From Nonomuraea endophytica (GTDB lineage Bacteria > Actinomycetota > Actinomycetes > Streptosporangiales > Streptosporangiaceae): a stretch of DNA of 64,000 bases. Every line of letters begins with the position of its first letter. Within the stretch, counting starts at the first letter, position 1. The translations under genes were made by a program, and so were the position numbers. Positions 36,308-45,176 of the stretch are shown piece after piece. The stretch lies in the NCBI RefSeq assembly GCF_014203235.1, contig NZ_JACHIN010000007.1:408560-472559 (forward strand). The letters are read 5' to 3'. Below the pieces are notes generated by a model. It worked only from the letters and a program-made list of their open reading frames with translations. It was not told the origin of the DNA and made no database searches.

Positions 36308-37089
36308 AGGAACTTCCTGACGAACGCCGCCGTCTGCGGCAGCACGATCTCCGGCTCACCCCGAAGCCGGCACTCCAGCGCCAGATAGCCCTCGTACCCG
36401 GTGGCGTCCAGCGCGGCCAGCTGCGACCCCCAGTCGAGGTGCCCGGTGCCGGGCTGGTTGCGGTTGGACTCGCTGATCTGCATGTGCGCGAGGTACGGCG
36501 CCGCCTCCACCAGCGACCGGCAGGGATCGTCCTCCTCGATGTTCATGTGGTACGTGTCGCCGACGACCTTGATCGCGTCCATGGAGCAGTAGGACACCGC
36601 CTCGGCCAGCGTGTTGACCATGTGGTTCTCGTAGCGGTTGAGCGGCTCCAGCATGATCAGCACGCCGTTGCGCTGCGCGTGCTCGCCGAGCACCCCGAGC
36701 GCCTCGGCCAGCACCTCGCGGTCCTCCCCCGGGCTGCGCGGCGGCTCGAACGGCGGCAGCCGCCGCGAGAACTGCCCCCACGAGGCGGGCGTCATGACCC
36801 CGATCCCGCCCAGCTCGGCGATGACCGTGAGCTGGGAGCGCAACTGCTGGATGGCGTCGGTGCGCCTGGCGGCGTCGAAGTCGCCGATGAAGTGCGGCAT
36901 GTCCACGCAGACGGTCGGCATGACCACGCCGTCGGCGAGGGCCCGCTTCAGCTCGGTCAGCCGCCCGGCGAAGTGGAAGTCGCCCTTCCCACGCAGCTCG
37001 ATCGCGTCGAATCCGGCATCGACCGCGAAGGCGAACTTCTCCTGCAGGGTGCGCCCCGGCAGGAGCTGCTCCTGTACGGCAAGCTTCAC
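36304..37089 (-). CDS. TIM-barrel sugar isomerase/epimerase, first copy
   Basis: The 261-residue AP-endonuclease-2-fold protein is of the sugar phosphate isomerase/epimerase group. Metal-ligand regions are visible: MLEPLNRYENHMVN (about 146-159), VVGDTYHMNIEE (about 175-186), and LALECRL near the end. Such enzymes act as isomerases, epimerases, dehydratases or keto-sugar lyases. The GTG start at 37089 has AAGGAG 7 nt upstream and overlaps the stop of the dehydrogenase (GTGA), so three minus-strand genes are coupled. Confidence 0.86.
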   Translation of the reverse strand: MKLAVQEQLLPGRTLQEKFAFAVDAGFDAIELRGKGDFHFAGRLTELKRALADGVVMPTVCVDMPHFIGDFDAARRTDAIQQLRSQLTVIAELGGIGVMTPASWGQFSRRLPPFEPPRSPGEDREVLAEALGVLGEHAQRNGVLIMLEPLNRYENHMVNTLAEAVSYCSMDAIKVVGDTYHMNIEEDDPCRSLVEAAPYLAHMQISESNRNQPGTGHLDWGSQLAALDATGYEGYLALECRLRGEPEIVLPQTAAFVRKFL

Positions 37090-38120
37090 GCTGGCTCCTT
37101 GAACTTGAAGACGAGTTGGAGCACCTCCGACGGGCGGCGGTCGATCAGCTCGAAGGCCTCGGCCGCCTGGGCGGCGTCCATGACGTGGCTGACCAGGTCG
37201 CCCGCGCTGATCTCGCTGCGGTGGACGAGCTCCATGAACGTGCGCTGGAGCCGTTCCACGTCCCATCGGTGCGCCAGCCACGCGGCCACGCCGCCGATCT
37301 GCGAGGAGACGAGCTGCACCTGGTTGTGGTGGAACTCCTCGCCGAGCCGCAGCCCGAGCCCGTCGCCCTGGTAGAACCCGGCCGCGACGACCCGGCCGCC
37401 CCTGCGGACGGTCCTGATGGCCTCGTGCAGGCCGGTGTGGCTGCCGCTGAGCTCGATGGCGACGTCGGCGCCGACGACGCGCTTGCGGATGAACTCGGCC
37501 ACCGAGCCCTCGCGCACGTCGTAGGTCTCGGCGGCGCCGAAGCGCCGGGCGAGTTCGAGCCGCTCGGGGATGGCGTCGGCGGCGACCACGCGGGCGCCGC
37601 TGAGGACGGCGAGGCGGGTGGCGAGCAGGCCGATGACGCCCTGGCCGAAGATCGCGACCTGGTCGCCCAGGTGCAGGTCGGCCGCGTGGACGGCGTTGAG
37701 CGCGATGGCGCCGACGCGGGCGAAGACGCCGGTCAGCGGGTCCGCGCCGGGCGGCATGAGATGCCCGGCGAGCCGCTCGGCGGGCACGACGGCCTCCTCG
37801 CGGTGGCCCCAGATGCCCCAGACGACGCCGCCCACGACCGGTTCGCGCACGTCGGGCGCGGCTTCGACGACCTCGCCGACCTCCTGGTAGCCCCAGCCGG
37901 TGAGCGGGTAGGCGTGCGTGCGGCCCTCGACGAAGAGCCGCTGTTCGGTATCCCACTTTTTCGTGAGATACGGGTTGGTGCCGCGGTAGGCGGTGAGTTC
38001 CGTCCCCGCCGAGACACCTGAGTAGATCGTGCGGACCCGCACACAGCCCGGCTCCAGCTCACCGGATGGCTCCAGACCGACGCGGACGGCACCTGGCCCT
38101 TGAATGGTGATGACGTGCAT
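37086..38120 (-). CDS. MDR-family dehydrogenase (zinc-type), second copy
   Basis: The 344-residue NAD(P)-dependent dehydrogenase resembles the copy at 34022. It has YSGVSAGTELTAYRGTNPYL (about 33-52), GQGVIGLLATRLAVLSGARV (about 158-177), and LGEEFHHNQVQLVSSQIGGV. No structural zinc cluster is present. ATG 38120 or GTG 38129 may be the start; the SD-like GGGGA is very close to the former. It heads the minus-strand arm of the catabolic locus, divergent from the second isomerase, with paired operator-like sequences between them. Confidence 0.87.
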   Translation of the reverse strand: MHVITIQGPGAVRVGLEPSGELEPGCVRVRTIYSGVSAGTELTAYRGTNPYLTKKWDTEQRLFVEGRTHAYPLTGWGYQEVGEVVEAAPDVREPVVGGVVWGIWGHREEAVVPAERLAGHLMPPGADPLTGVFARVGAIALNAVHAADLHLGDQVAIFGQGVIGLLATRLAVLSGARVVAADAIPERLELARRFGAAETYDVREGSVAEFIRKRVVGADVAIELSGSHTGLHEAIRTVRRGGRVVAAGFYQGDGLGLRLGEEFHHNQVQLVSSQIGGVAAWLAHRWDVERLQRTFMELVHRSEISAGDLVSHVMDAAQAAEAFELIDRRPSEVLQLVFKFKEPA

Positions 38121-38137
38121 TCCCCACACTTACGCTT

Positions 38138-38222
38138 TTTGATCAAACAAAAGTCACAGGTTTAGTGCTTGTTTGCACGCGATAGTTGTGTAATCAGCAC
38201 TCGTAAGTCTACGACTTTTGTT
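38138..38222. promoter_or_regulatory. symmetrical operator region of the divergent catabolic genes
   Basis: The same 10-mer GACTTTTGTT precedes each divergent gene in its own orientation: as AACAAAAGTC at 38146-38155 (minus gene) and at 38213-38222 (plus gene), 67 bp apart. The first overlaps a perfect TTTGATCAAA palindrome (38138-38147), and GTGC-n6-GCAC with TTGTTT lies at 38165-38178. TTTGTT-type half-sites are known for ROK regulators such as XylR, and a ROK gene closes this locus, so control by it is inferred. Confidence 0.55.
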
Positions 38223-38233
38223 GGAGGTAGCCG

Positions 38234-39121
38234 ATGAAATTGGGGTTCCTAACAGCGTGTCTTCCGGAAAGCACCCTTTCCGACATCGCACGCTGGGCCG
38301 TCGACCAGGGATTCGAAGCCCTGGAAGTAGCCGGATGGCCGGCAACGGACGTCCGAAATCACATCAGAGTAGAGCGTTTCGATGAGATCGAATACGAGCG
38401 GGTCAGGCGAATCTTCGCGGACACCGGACTCGCCCTTTCCTCGATCGCCTACTACGAGAACAACCTGCACCCAACCGAAGGGCCGCAGGTGAACGCGCAC
38501 GTACGGCGCTGCGTCGAGGCGGCCGCCGCGCTCGGCTGCCCCACCGTGGGCACCTTCGTCGGCCGCGACGCCGGCATGACGGTGCACGACAACCTCAAGA
38601 AGGCCGAGGACGTCTTCGGCCCGCTGGTCGAGCATGCCAAGGGCCACGGGGTCGAGATCGTCATCGAGAACTGCGTCATGAAGAGCTGGCACCCCGACGG
38701 GTACCCGGGCAACCTGGCCTACTCCCCCGAGCTGTGGGAGTGGATGTTCGGGATCGGGCTCAAGCTCAACTACGACCCCTCGCACCTGGTGGCGCTGGGC
38801 ATCGATCCGGTGGCGGCGGCGCGGCCGTACGTCTCGGAGATCGCGCACGTCCAGGCCAAGGACACCGAGATCCTCGGCGGCCGGATCGACCACACCGGCT
38901 TCCACGGCCCGATCGGCGGCGAGAAGGGCTGGTACCGCTTCCGGGTTCCCGGCCGCGGGCAGGTCGACTGGACCCGGGTCATTGACGCACTTCAGGAAGG
39001 CGGGTACGACGGGGTGGTGTCGGTAGAGCACGAGGATCCGGTGTGGAGTGGGGACCCGGCGAGGGTCCGGACCGGTCTCGGTATCGCCTATCACACGTTG
39101 CGGCCGCTCATCGCGGGGTAA
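38234..39121 (+). CDS. TIM-barrel sugar isomerase/epimerase, second copy
   Basis: The 295-residue protein is another AP-endonuclease-2-fold isomerase/epimerase, longer than the first. Metal-site regions are VIENCVMKSW (about 137-146), NYDPSHLVALGID (about 178-190), HVQAKDTEIL (about 204-213) and SVEHEDPVW near the end. The WHPDG and HTGFHGPIGGEKGWYRFRVP segments match the IolE/xylose-isomerase-like proteins found with Gfo/Idh enzymes. ATG 38234 has GGAGG 8 nt upstream. It opens the plus-strand arm, followed by transporter genes. Confidence 0.88.
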   Translation: MKLGFLTACLPESTLSDIARWAVDQGFEALEVAGWPATDVRNHIRVERFDEIEYERVRRIFADTGLALSSIAYYENNLHPTEGPQVNAHVRRCVEAAAALGCPTVGTFVGRDAGMTVHDNLKKAEDVFGPLVEHAKGHGVEIVIENCVMKSWHPDGYPGNLAYSPELWEWMFGIGLKLNYDPSHLVALGIDPVAAARPYVSEIAHVQAKDTEILGGRIDHTGFHGPIGGEKGWYRFRVPGRGQVDWTRVIDALQEGGYDGVVSVEHEDPVWSGDPARVRTGLGIAYHTLRPLIAG

Positions 39122-39208
39122 AGGCGGCTCAACCCCTTTCGCGGGGGCCTTGCCGGAGACCTGGCGTCGGGCTGCTCGGAGCGCCGGGTGCAGACCGAGG
39201 AGCGTGCC

Positions 39209-40582
39209 ATGCCAGGAAAGGCAACCGCCGTTCTCAGCGCCGCCGCGCTGGTCGCGGCCATGACCGCCTGCGGGGACGGCGGCGGGGGCAGCCGGCCCGC
39301 CGCCGCCACGGAGATCACCGTCTGGACCGAGGAGAACCTCCCGGACCGGATGGACGTCCAGACCAAGATCGTCAACGAGTTCACGCAGAAGACCAAGATC
39401 AAGGTCAAGCTGGTGCCGGTGGCCGAGGACCAGTTCAGCCAGACGCTGACCGCGGCCGCCGCCGCGGGCGACCTGCCCGACGTGATCGGCGCGCTCCCCC
39501 TCGCCGCGGTACGCGAGATGGAGGCCAACGACCTTCTCGACACCGACACCCCGGGCAAGGTCGTCGACCAGCTCGGCCGCGCCACCTTCTCCAAGCGCGC
39601 CCTCGACCTCAACACCGCCGACGGCAAGCTGCTCGCCGTGCCCAGCGACGGCTGGGCCCAGCTGATCCTCTACCGCAAGGACCTGTTCGAGAAGGCCGGG
39701 CTGGAGCCGCCGGACACCTACGAGCGGCTGCAGGCCGCCGCCGCCAAGCTGCACGGCCCGGACGTGGCCGGCATCACGCTGGCGGTCGCGCCCAAGGACT
39801 CCTTCACCGCCCAGAGCTTCGAGCACGTGGCCCTGGCCAACGGCTGCGAGCTGGTGGACGGCTCCGGCAACGTGGCGCTGGCCTCACCCAACTGCGTGCG
39901 GGCCTTCACGTTCTACTCCACGCTGGCCAAGCAGTACTCGGTCAAGGGCAAGCAGGACGTCGACTCGACCCGGGCCACGTACTTCTCCGGCAAGGCGGCC
40001 ATGATGATCTGGTCGTCGTTCATCCTCGACGAGATGGCCGGGCTGCGGAACGACGCGCTGCCCTCGTGCGCGGCCTGCCGTACCGACAAGGAATGGCTGG
40101 CGGCGAACACCGGCGTGGTGACCGCGCTGAAGGGCCCGGACGGGACCGCGCCCGCGCAGTACGGCGAGATCGTCTCCTGGGCCGTCACCCGCGACGCCGC
40201 CAAGGACTCGGCGGCCAAGTTCGTCGCCTACATGATGAACGAGGGCTACGAGCGCTGGATGGGGATGGCGCCCGAGGGCAAGTTCCCGACCCGCCCGGAG
40301 TTCGCCGACGCGTGGGCCAAGCTGCCCGCCGGGGTGGACACCAAGAAGCCGCTCGCCGAGCTCTACCCGGCCGCGACGCTGGAGGCGCTGCGCAAGAGCC
40401 CCGACACCTTCGGCCGCTGGGGCATCCCGCAGGGGCAGGGCAAGCTGGTCGGCGTCACCATGGGCGAGCTGCCGGTGCCCAAGGCGCTGAGCGGCATTGT
40501 CGAGGGCTCGCTGACGCCCGAGGCCGCGGCGGCGCAGGCCAAGACGGACGTCGAGAGCATCAAACGCGGGATCCGTCAGTGA
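39209..40582 (+). CDS. sugar ABC substrate-binding lipoprotein
   Basis: The 457-residue extracytoplasmic solute receptor feeds the two following permeases. It has a lipoprotein signal with Cys near residue 21 (AAMTAC) and a Gly/Ala-rich linker. The SBP_bac_1 fold is shown by EITVWTEENLPDRM, by FTQKTKIKVKLVPV, by GDLPDVIGALPLAAV and by GKLLAVPSDGWAQLILYRKD. ATG 39209 has GAGGAG 6 nt upstream. Its stop overlaps the first permease start (GTGA). No ATPase gene is present, so a shared MsiK-type ATPase elsewhere probably powers the system, as in Streptomyces. Confidence 0.93.
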   Translation: MPGKATAVLSAAALVAAMTACGDGGGGSRPAAATEITVWTEENLPDRMDVQTKIVNEFTQKTKIKVKLVPVAEDQFSQTLTAAAAAGDLPDVIGALPLAAVREMEANDLLDTDTPGKVVDQLGRATFSKRALDLNTADGKLLAVPSDGWAQLILYRKDLFEKAGLEPPDTYERLQAAAAKLHGPDVAGITLAVAPKDSFTAQSFEHVALANGCELVDGSGNVALASPNCVRAFTFYSTLAKQYSVKGKQDVDSTRATYFSGKAAMMIWSSFILDEMAGLRNDALPSCAACRTDKEWLAANTGVVTALKGPDGTAPAQYGEIVSWAVTRDAAKDSAAKFVAYMMNEGYERWMGMAPEGKFPTRPEFADAWAKLPAGVDTKKPLAELYPAATLEALRKSPDTFGRWGIPQGQGKLVGVTMGELPVPKALSGIVEGSLTPEAAAAQAKTDVESIKRGIRQ

Positions 40583-41487
40583 GGGGGACGCTCCGGCAGC
40601 AGGAGGGCAGGGCCGGGCTCGCGCTGATCTCACCCACGCTGGTGGTCACCCTGGTCGTGGTCGTGGTGCCGCTGCTGTGGGCGATCATGCTGGCGTTCCA
40701 GGACGTCCGGCTGATCAACATCAGGCGGGTCGGGATCTTCGGCCACTACACGCTGGAGAACTTCACCTACGTGATCTCCGAGCCGGGCTTCTGGTCGGCG
40801 CTGGTCAACACGCTCGTCTACACCGTCGCGGGCACCGCGCTGTCGATCGCCGTCGGGCTGGTGGCCGCGCTCGCGCTCCGGGACAGGTTCCCCGGGCGGA
40901 CGCTGGTCAGGGCCTCGATCCTGGTGCCGTACGTGGCGCCCGTGGTGGCCGTGGCCTTCCTCTGGGAGGTGATGCTGAACCCGCAGTACGGCATCGTCAA
41001 CACCTGGCTGAGCGAGCCGATCGCCTTCCTGTCGCAGGCCCGCGGCACCTTCCTGGGCGTCGAGGTCCCGGTCGCGCTGCTGACGGTGATCGCCTTCGAG
41101 GCCTGGCGCTACTTCCCCTTCGCCTTCCTGTTCATCCTGGCCCGGCTGCAGGCGCTGCCCAAGGAACTGGACGAGGCGGCCGTGGTCGACGGGGCCACGC
41201 CCACGCAGCGCTTCAGATATGTGATCATGCCGCAGCTCTGGCGGATCATCGCCCTGCTGTCGGTGCTGCGCTTCGTCTTCACCTTCACCAAGTTCGACGA
41301 CGTCTACCTGCTGACCGGCGGCGGCGCGGGCACCGAGGTGGTCTCGGTGCGCGTCTACAACTTCCTGACCGCCCGCGACGACATCGGCGCCTCGGCCGCG
41401 CAGGCCATCGTGCTCGCCGTGGTGCTCGTCGTCTTCCTGGTGATCTACCTGCGCTTCTTCTCGGGAGGTGCGCGTGAGCAGGGATAG
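40579..41487 (+). CDS. sugar ABC permease, MalF type
   Basis: The 302-residue permease has six predicted helices, starting with ALISPTLVVTLVVVVVPLLW, and the EAA docking loop ELDEAAVVDGATPTQRFRYV at about 194-213. GTG 40579 overlaps the stop of the binding-protein gene. It ends 14 bp inside the next permease gene. The helix pattern fits CUT1-type importers of di- and oligosaccharides. Confidence 0.93.
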   Translation: MRGTLRQQEGRAGLALISPTLVVTLVVVVVPLLWAIMLAFQDVRLINIRRVGIFGHYTLENFTYVISEPGFWSALVNTLVYTVAGTALSIAVGLVAALALRDRFPGRTLVRASILVPYVAPVVAVAFLWEVMLNPQYGIVNTWLSEPIAFLSQARGTFLGVEVPVALLTVIAFEAWRYFPFAFLFILARLQALPKELDEAAVVDGATPTQRFRYVIMPQLWRIIALLSVLRFVFTFTKFDDVYLLTGGGAGTEVVSVRVYNFLTARDDIGASAAQAIVLAVVLVVFLVIYLRFFSGGAREQG

Positions 41488-42319
41488 GTTCGAGCGCGCC
41501 CTACTGCGCGCGCTGCGGCCGCTGGTGATCGCCTTCCTGTTCGTGATCACCGCGTTCCCGTTCTTCTACATGGTGATGCTGTCGGTACGCGACATCCAGG
41601 AACTGATACTCGAACCCGGATCGCTCTGGCCGAATGCCTTCACCCTGAGCACCTACGCCGACGTCCTGACCCGGCAGGGCTTCCTCACCTTCATGGGCAA
41701 CAGCGCGATCATCGCCGTCTCCTCGGTGGCGGTCACGCTGCTGATCTCCATCCCGGGCGCGTACGCCGTCGCCAGGCTGCGCTTCTTCGGCCGCCGGCAA
41801 GTGCACTTCCTGTTCCTGGCCGTCTACCTCTTCCCCGCCATCGTGCTGGCCATCCCGCTGTTCGTGCTGTTCACGATGATGGGGCTGCGCGGCTCGCTGG
41901 CCGGCCTGATCCTCGTCTACATCGCCCAGACCGTCCCGGTCACCGTCTACATGCTGCGCAACTACTTCGAGACCGTCCCGCAGAGCGTCGAGGAGGCGGC
42001 GGCCATCGACGGCTGCTCCCGGGTGGAGACCATCTGGCGGGTGGTGCTGCCGCTGTCCAAGCCGGCGCTCATGGCGACGGGACTGTACGCCTTCATGATC
42101 GCCTGGAACGAGTTTCTGTTCGCCCTGCTCTTCCTAGTCGAGCGGCGGGAGAGATGGACGGTCTCCCTCGGTCTCTCCCAGCTGGCGGGCAGTATCGAGA
42201 TCCCGACCACGGTTCTCATGGCAGGATCGGTGGTTCTGACGCTGCCCATAGTGATCATCTTCTTCGCCGGCGAGCGACTGCTGACCGAAGGACTCACCGC
42301 CGGGGCGGAGAAGGGATAG
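41474..42319 (+). CDS. sugar ABC permease, MalG type
   Basis: The 281-residue second channel subunit has six predicted helices and the docking loop SVEEAAAIDGCSRVETIWRV (about 171-190), then AWNEFLFALLFL near the C-terminus. GTG 41474 is preferred over GTG 41468 because GGGAGG at 41463-41468 leaves the right spacing. It overlaps the MalF-type gene by 14 bp and is followed 3 nt later by the ROK regulator, so the regulator is in the same operon. Confidence 0.93.
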   Translation: MSRDRFERALLRALRPLVIAFLFVITAFPFFYMVMLSVRDIQELILEPGSLWPNAFTLSTYADVLTRQGFLTFMGNSAIIAVSSVAVTLLISIPGAYAVARLRFFGRRQVHFLFLAVYLFPAIVLAIPLFVLFTMMGLRGSLAGLILVYIAQTVPVTVYMLRNYFETVPQSVEEAAAIDGCSRVETIWRVVLPLSKPALMATGLYAFMIAWNEFLFALLFLVERRERWTVSLGLSQLAGSIEIPTTVLMAGSVVLTLPIVIIFFAGERLLTEGLTAGAEKG

Positions 42320-42322
42320 GCC

Positions 42323-43483
42323 ATGCTGACGGCAGGGCAGGTGCTCCAGCTCATCAGGAACGGCTCCTGCCGTACACGCAAGGAACTCATCGAGCTCACC
42401 GGCCTGTCCCGCTCGACGATCACCGAGCGGGTCGACCGGCTGATCGAGGCCGGATACATCCACGAGTCGGGCGTCGCCATCTCCGGCGGCGGGCGGCCGC
42501 CGTCGGTGCTCGACATCGACTCCACCAACCGGTTCGCGCTCGTGGCCGACCTCGGCGCCGGCCACGCCCGCGTGGCGCTGACCGACCTCGCCGCCCGCCC
42601 GCTGGCCGAGGAGCACACCGAGATCCGCATCGAGCTCGGTCCGGAACCCGTCCTGACCTGGGTGCGCCAGGCCTTCCAGCGCCTGCTCGACCGGACCGGG
42701 CACGCCCGCGACCGGGTCTGCGGCATCGGCGTCGACCTGCCCGGCTCCGTCGACCACGCCTCCGGCCGGGCCGTCAGGTCGTTCCTGATGCCCGGCTGGG
42801 ACGAATACCCGATCGCCCAGGCCATCGGGGCCGGCTTCGACGTGCCGATCCTGGTCGAGAACGACGCCAAGGCGATGGCGCTCGGCGAGTGGTGGATGCA
42901 CTGGCGTGAGACGCCCTCGCTGCTGCTCATCAAGGTCTCCACCGGGATCGGGGCGGGCATCGTCATCGACGGCCAGATCTACCGGGGCGTGGAGGCGGCC
43001 GCGGGCAACCTCGGCCACGTACGGCTGCGCGAGAGCGACGACCGGGTCTGCACCTGCGGCTCACGCGGCTGCGTCGCCTCGCTGGCCAGCGGCCACGCGC
43101 TCGCCGTGGACCTCGGGCAGTCCTCCAGCCGCGACGTCGTCCGGCTGGTGCAGGCCGGCGACCCGGCGGCCATCGCGCGCACCCAGGAGGCCGGCCGGAC
43201 GCTGGGGATCGTGCTGGCCACCGCGGTGAGCCTGCTCAACCCTGGGGTGCTGGTGCTGGCCGGTGACATGGCCCAGACCCGGGAGCACTACCTGACGGGG
43301 ATCAGGGAGAGCGTCTACCGGCGGAGCCTGCCGTACACGACCCGCAATCTCGACATCGTGACCAGCACGCTCGGCGAGCGCGCCGGCATCGTGGGCACGG
43401 CGGTCATCGTGATGGAGCACGTCCTGTCGCCCGACGCGGTGGACGGGGCGCTGGAGACGCCCCCGCTGGCCGACCGCGCCTAG
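42323..43483 (+). CDS. ROK-family transcriptional repressor
   Basis: The 386-residue regulator has an N-terminal winged helix (RKELIELTGLSRSTITERVD, about 19-38) and a ROK sugar-kinase-like domain. In the latter are VENDAKAMALGEWW and the zinc-type motif GHVRLRESDDRVCTCGSRGC (about 232-251). The usual CxCGxxGCLE is CTCGSRGCVA here, so the terminal Glu is missing. Such repressors bind sugar ligands and control catabolic operons. Its position at the end of the importer operon makes the locus its likely target; the TTTGTT-type sites near 38.1-38.2 kb are candidate operators. Confidence 0.9.
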   Translation: MLTAGQVLQLIRNGSCRTRKELIELTGLSRSTITERVDRLIEAGYIHESGVAISGGGRPPSVLDIDSTNRFALVADLGAGHARVALTDLAARPLAEEHTEIRIELGPEPVLTWVRQAFQRLLDRTGHARDRVCGIGVDLPGSVDHASGRAVRSFLMPGWDEYPIAQAIGAGFDVPILVENDAKAMALGEWWMHWRETPSLLLIKVSTGIGAGIVIDGQIYRGVEAAAGNLGHVRLRESDDRVCTCGSRGCVASLASGHALAVDLGQSSSRDVVRLVQAGDPAAIARTQEAGRTLGIVLATAVSLLNPGVLVLAGDMAQTREHYLTGIRESVYRRSLPYTTRNLDIVTSTLGERAGIVGTAVIVMEHVLSPDAVDGALETPPLADRA

Positions 43484-44265
43484 GCTGCGGTACGGCCCAG
43501 CGCCTCGCCGAGCAGGGCGGGGGCGACGGCCAGCGACGGCCCGTACCACGTGAGCAGGCGCCCGCTCACCAGCGCGCACGGCAGCCCGGGGAAGGCCTCG
43601 GGCCCGTCGGCGGCGGAGAAGGCGTAGGGCTCGTCGGGCAGCACGACCAGGTCGGGCGCGGCGGCCACCAGATCGGGCAGCGGGATCTTGGGATAGCGCT
43701 CGGCGTGCCCCTCGTAGAGGTTGTCGACGCCGAGCCGCCGCAGCACGTCACCGGTGAAGGTGCCGCTGCCCACGACCATCCACGGCCGCCGCCAGATCGG
43801 CACGACGGCGCTCGCGCGCACGGCGGGCTCGGGCAGGTCCCAGGCCGCCCGCGCCGCGTCCAGCCACGGCGGCGCGGAAGTACGGCAGGCCAGCTCGAAC
43901 ACCCTGGCCAGCGAGGCGAACGCCTCATCCACCGTCCTGATCACCGTCACCCAGACCGGGATCCCGGCCTCCCGCAGCGCCTGGATGTCCGGCTCGCGGT
44001 TCTCCTCGAAGTTGGCCAGCACCACGTCGGGCCGCAGCCGCGCGATGGCGTCGAGGTCGGGGTTCTTGGTGCCGCGCACGCGGGTCACGTCCAGGTCAGC
44101 GGGGTGCGAGCACCAGTCGGTCGCGCCGACCAGCGACCCGGGCACGGTGGCGGCGACCGACTCGGTCAGCGAGGGGACCAGCGAGACGATCCGCTTCACC
44201 TGGTCCGGCACTTCCGAGGGGGCGCCGGTGTCGTCGCTCAGCACACGGCCAAGTATCCCGCACAC
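43480..44265 (-). CDS. cobalamin/metal-binding protein, BtuF-like, without signal peptide
   Basis: The 261-residue protein has the helical-backbone metal-receptor fold of BtuF/FepB-like receptors: RIVSLVPSLTESVAATVPG (about 25-43), GTKNPDLDAIARLRPDVVLANFEE, and VPIWRRPWMVVGSGTFTGDVL. No signal peptide or lipobox precedes it, so it appears cytosolic. Such leaderless relatives are common in actinobacteria and their role is unclear. There is no ABC partner. A shorter form could start at GTG 44244. The stop overlaps the convergent ROK stop by 4 bp. Confidence 0.82.
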   Translation of the reverse strand: MCGILGRVLSDDTGAPSEVPDQVKRIVSLVPSLTESVAATVPGSLVGATDWCSHPADLDVTRVRGTKNPDLDAIARLRPDVVLANFEENREPDIQALREAGIPVWVTVIRTVDEAFASLARVFELACRTSAPPWLDAARAAWDLPEPAVRASAVVPIWRRPWMVVGSGTFTGDVLRRLGVDNLYEGHAERYPKIPLPDLVAAAPDLVVLPDEPYAFSAADGPEAFPGLPCALVSGRLLTWYGPSLAVAPALLGEALGRTAA

Positions 44266-44381
44266 CGTCCCATAGCACGGTGACCCCCTCCCGGACGTTA
44301 TGGCCGATCTCGCGCCACGTCACGGGTCGAATACGTAGGATCGCAACAAAGGCCGACTACTTGTGATCGGGGGATCACCGG

Positions 44382-45173
44382 TTGGACCAGAGGAGTTCGA
44401 GGGGCTTCGATCCGAACAAGCCCAACGCCGCCCGGCTGTATGACTATTACCTGGGCGGCAAGGACAACTTCCCGGCCGATCGGGCGGCGGCGGAGAAGAT
44501 CTTACGGGTGGCGCCCGAACTCAGGGCCGCCGCCAGGGCCAACCGTGCCTTCCTGGGACGTGCGGTGAGACACCTGTCGGGGCAGGGGATCACGCAGTTC
44601 CTGGACATCGGCACCGGCCTGCCCACCCAGGGCAACGTGCACGAGGTCGCGCCCCCCGGCGCGCGCGTGGCGTACGTGGACAACGACCCGGTCGTGCTCG
44701 TGCACGCCAGGGCCCTGCTGGCCCTCGACAGCGACACCTCCGTGGTCCAGGGCGACCTGCGCCGTCCTGAGGAGATCCTCAAGAACGGCGAGCTCGGCAT
44801 CGACTTCGACCGCCCGGTCGGCATTCTGCTCGTGGCGGTGCTGCACTTCGTCGCCCGCTCGGAAGACCCGGGCCGGATCGTCGCCACGCTCAGGGACGCG
44901 ATGGCGCCGGGCAGCTTCCTGGTCCTGTCGCACGGCACCAGCGACGCCCGCGCGGCCGCGGTGACCAAGGGCACCGAGGTCTACCAGAACTCCGCCAGCC
45001 CGCTGACGCTGCGCAGCAGGGACGAGATCGCGGGCCTGTTCGACGGCTTCGCCATGGAGGAGCCGGGTGTCGTCTGGCTGCCGCAATGGCGGCCCGACGA
45101 CACCGACATGATCGACTTCCCCGGGCAGCCGGAGAAGTCGCTCATCCTCTGCGGAATCGGCCGGAAGACCTGA
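44382..45173 (+). CDS. SAM-dependent methyltransferase, DUF574 family, second copy
   Basis: The 263-residue protein is a paralog of the one at 7894-8667, sharing ARLYDYYLGGKDNFPADRAA near the N-terminus, QFLDIGTGLPTQGNVHEVA (about 78-96), VAYVDNDPVVLVHARALL and VGILLVAVLHFV. The start appears to be TTG 44382, with GGGGGAT about 8 nt upstream and no better ATG/GTG in frame. A TAGGAT box (44336-44341) may be its -10. The substrate is unknown. It converges on tpx. Confidence 0.87.
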   Translation: MDQRSSRGFDPNKPNAARLYDYYLGGKDNFPADRAAAEKILRVAPELRAAARANRAFLGRAVRHLSGQGITQFLDIGTGLPTQGNVHEVAPPGARVAYVDNDPVVLVHARALLALDSDTSVVQGDLRRPEEILKNGELGIDFDRPVGILLVAVLHFVARSEDPGRIVATLRDAMAPGSFLVLSHGTSDARAAAVTKGTEVYQNSASPLTLRSRDEIAGLFDGFAMEEPGVVWLPQWRPDDTDMIDFPGQPEKSLILCGIGRKT

Positions 45174-45176
45174 CCC

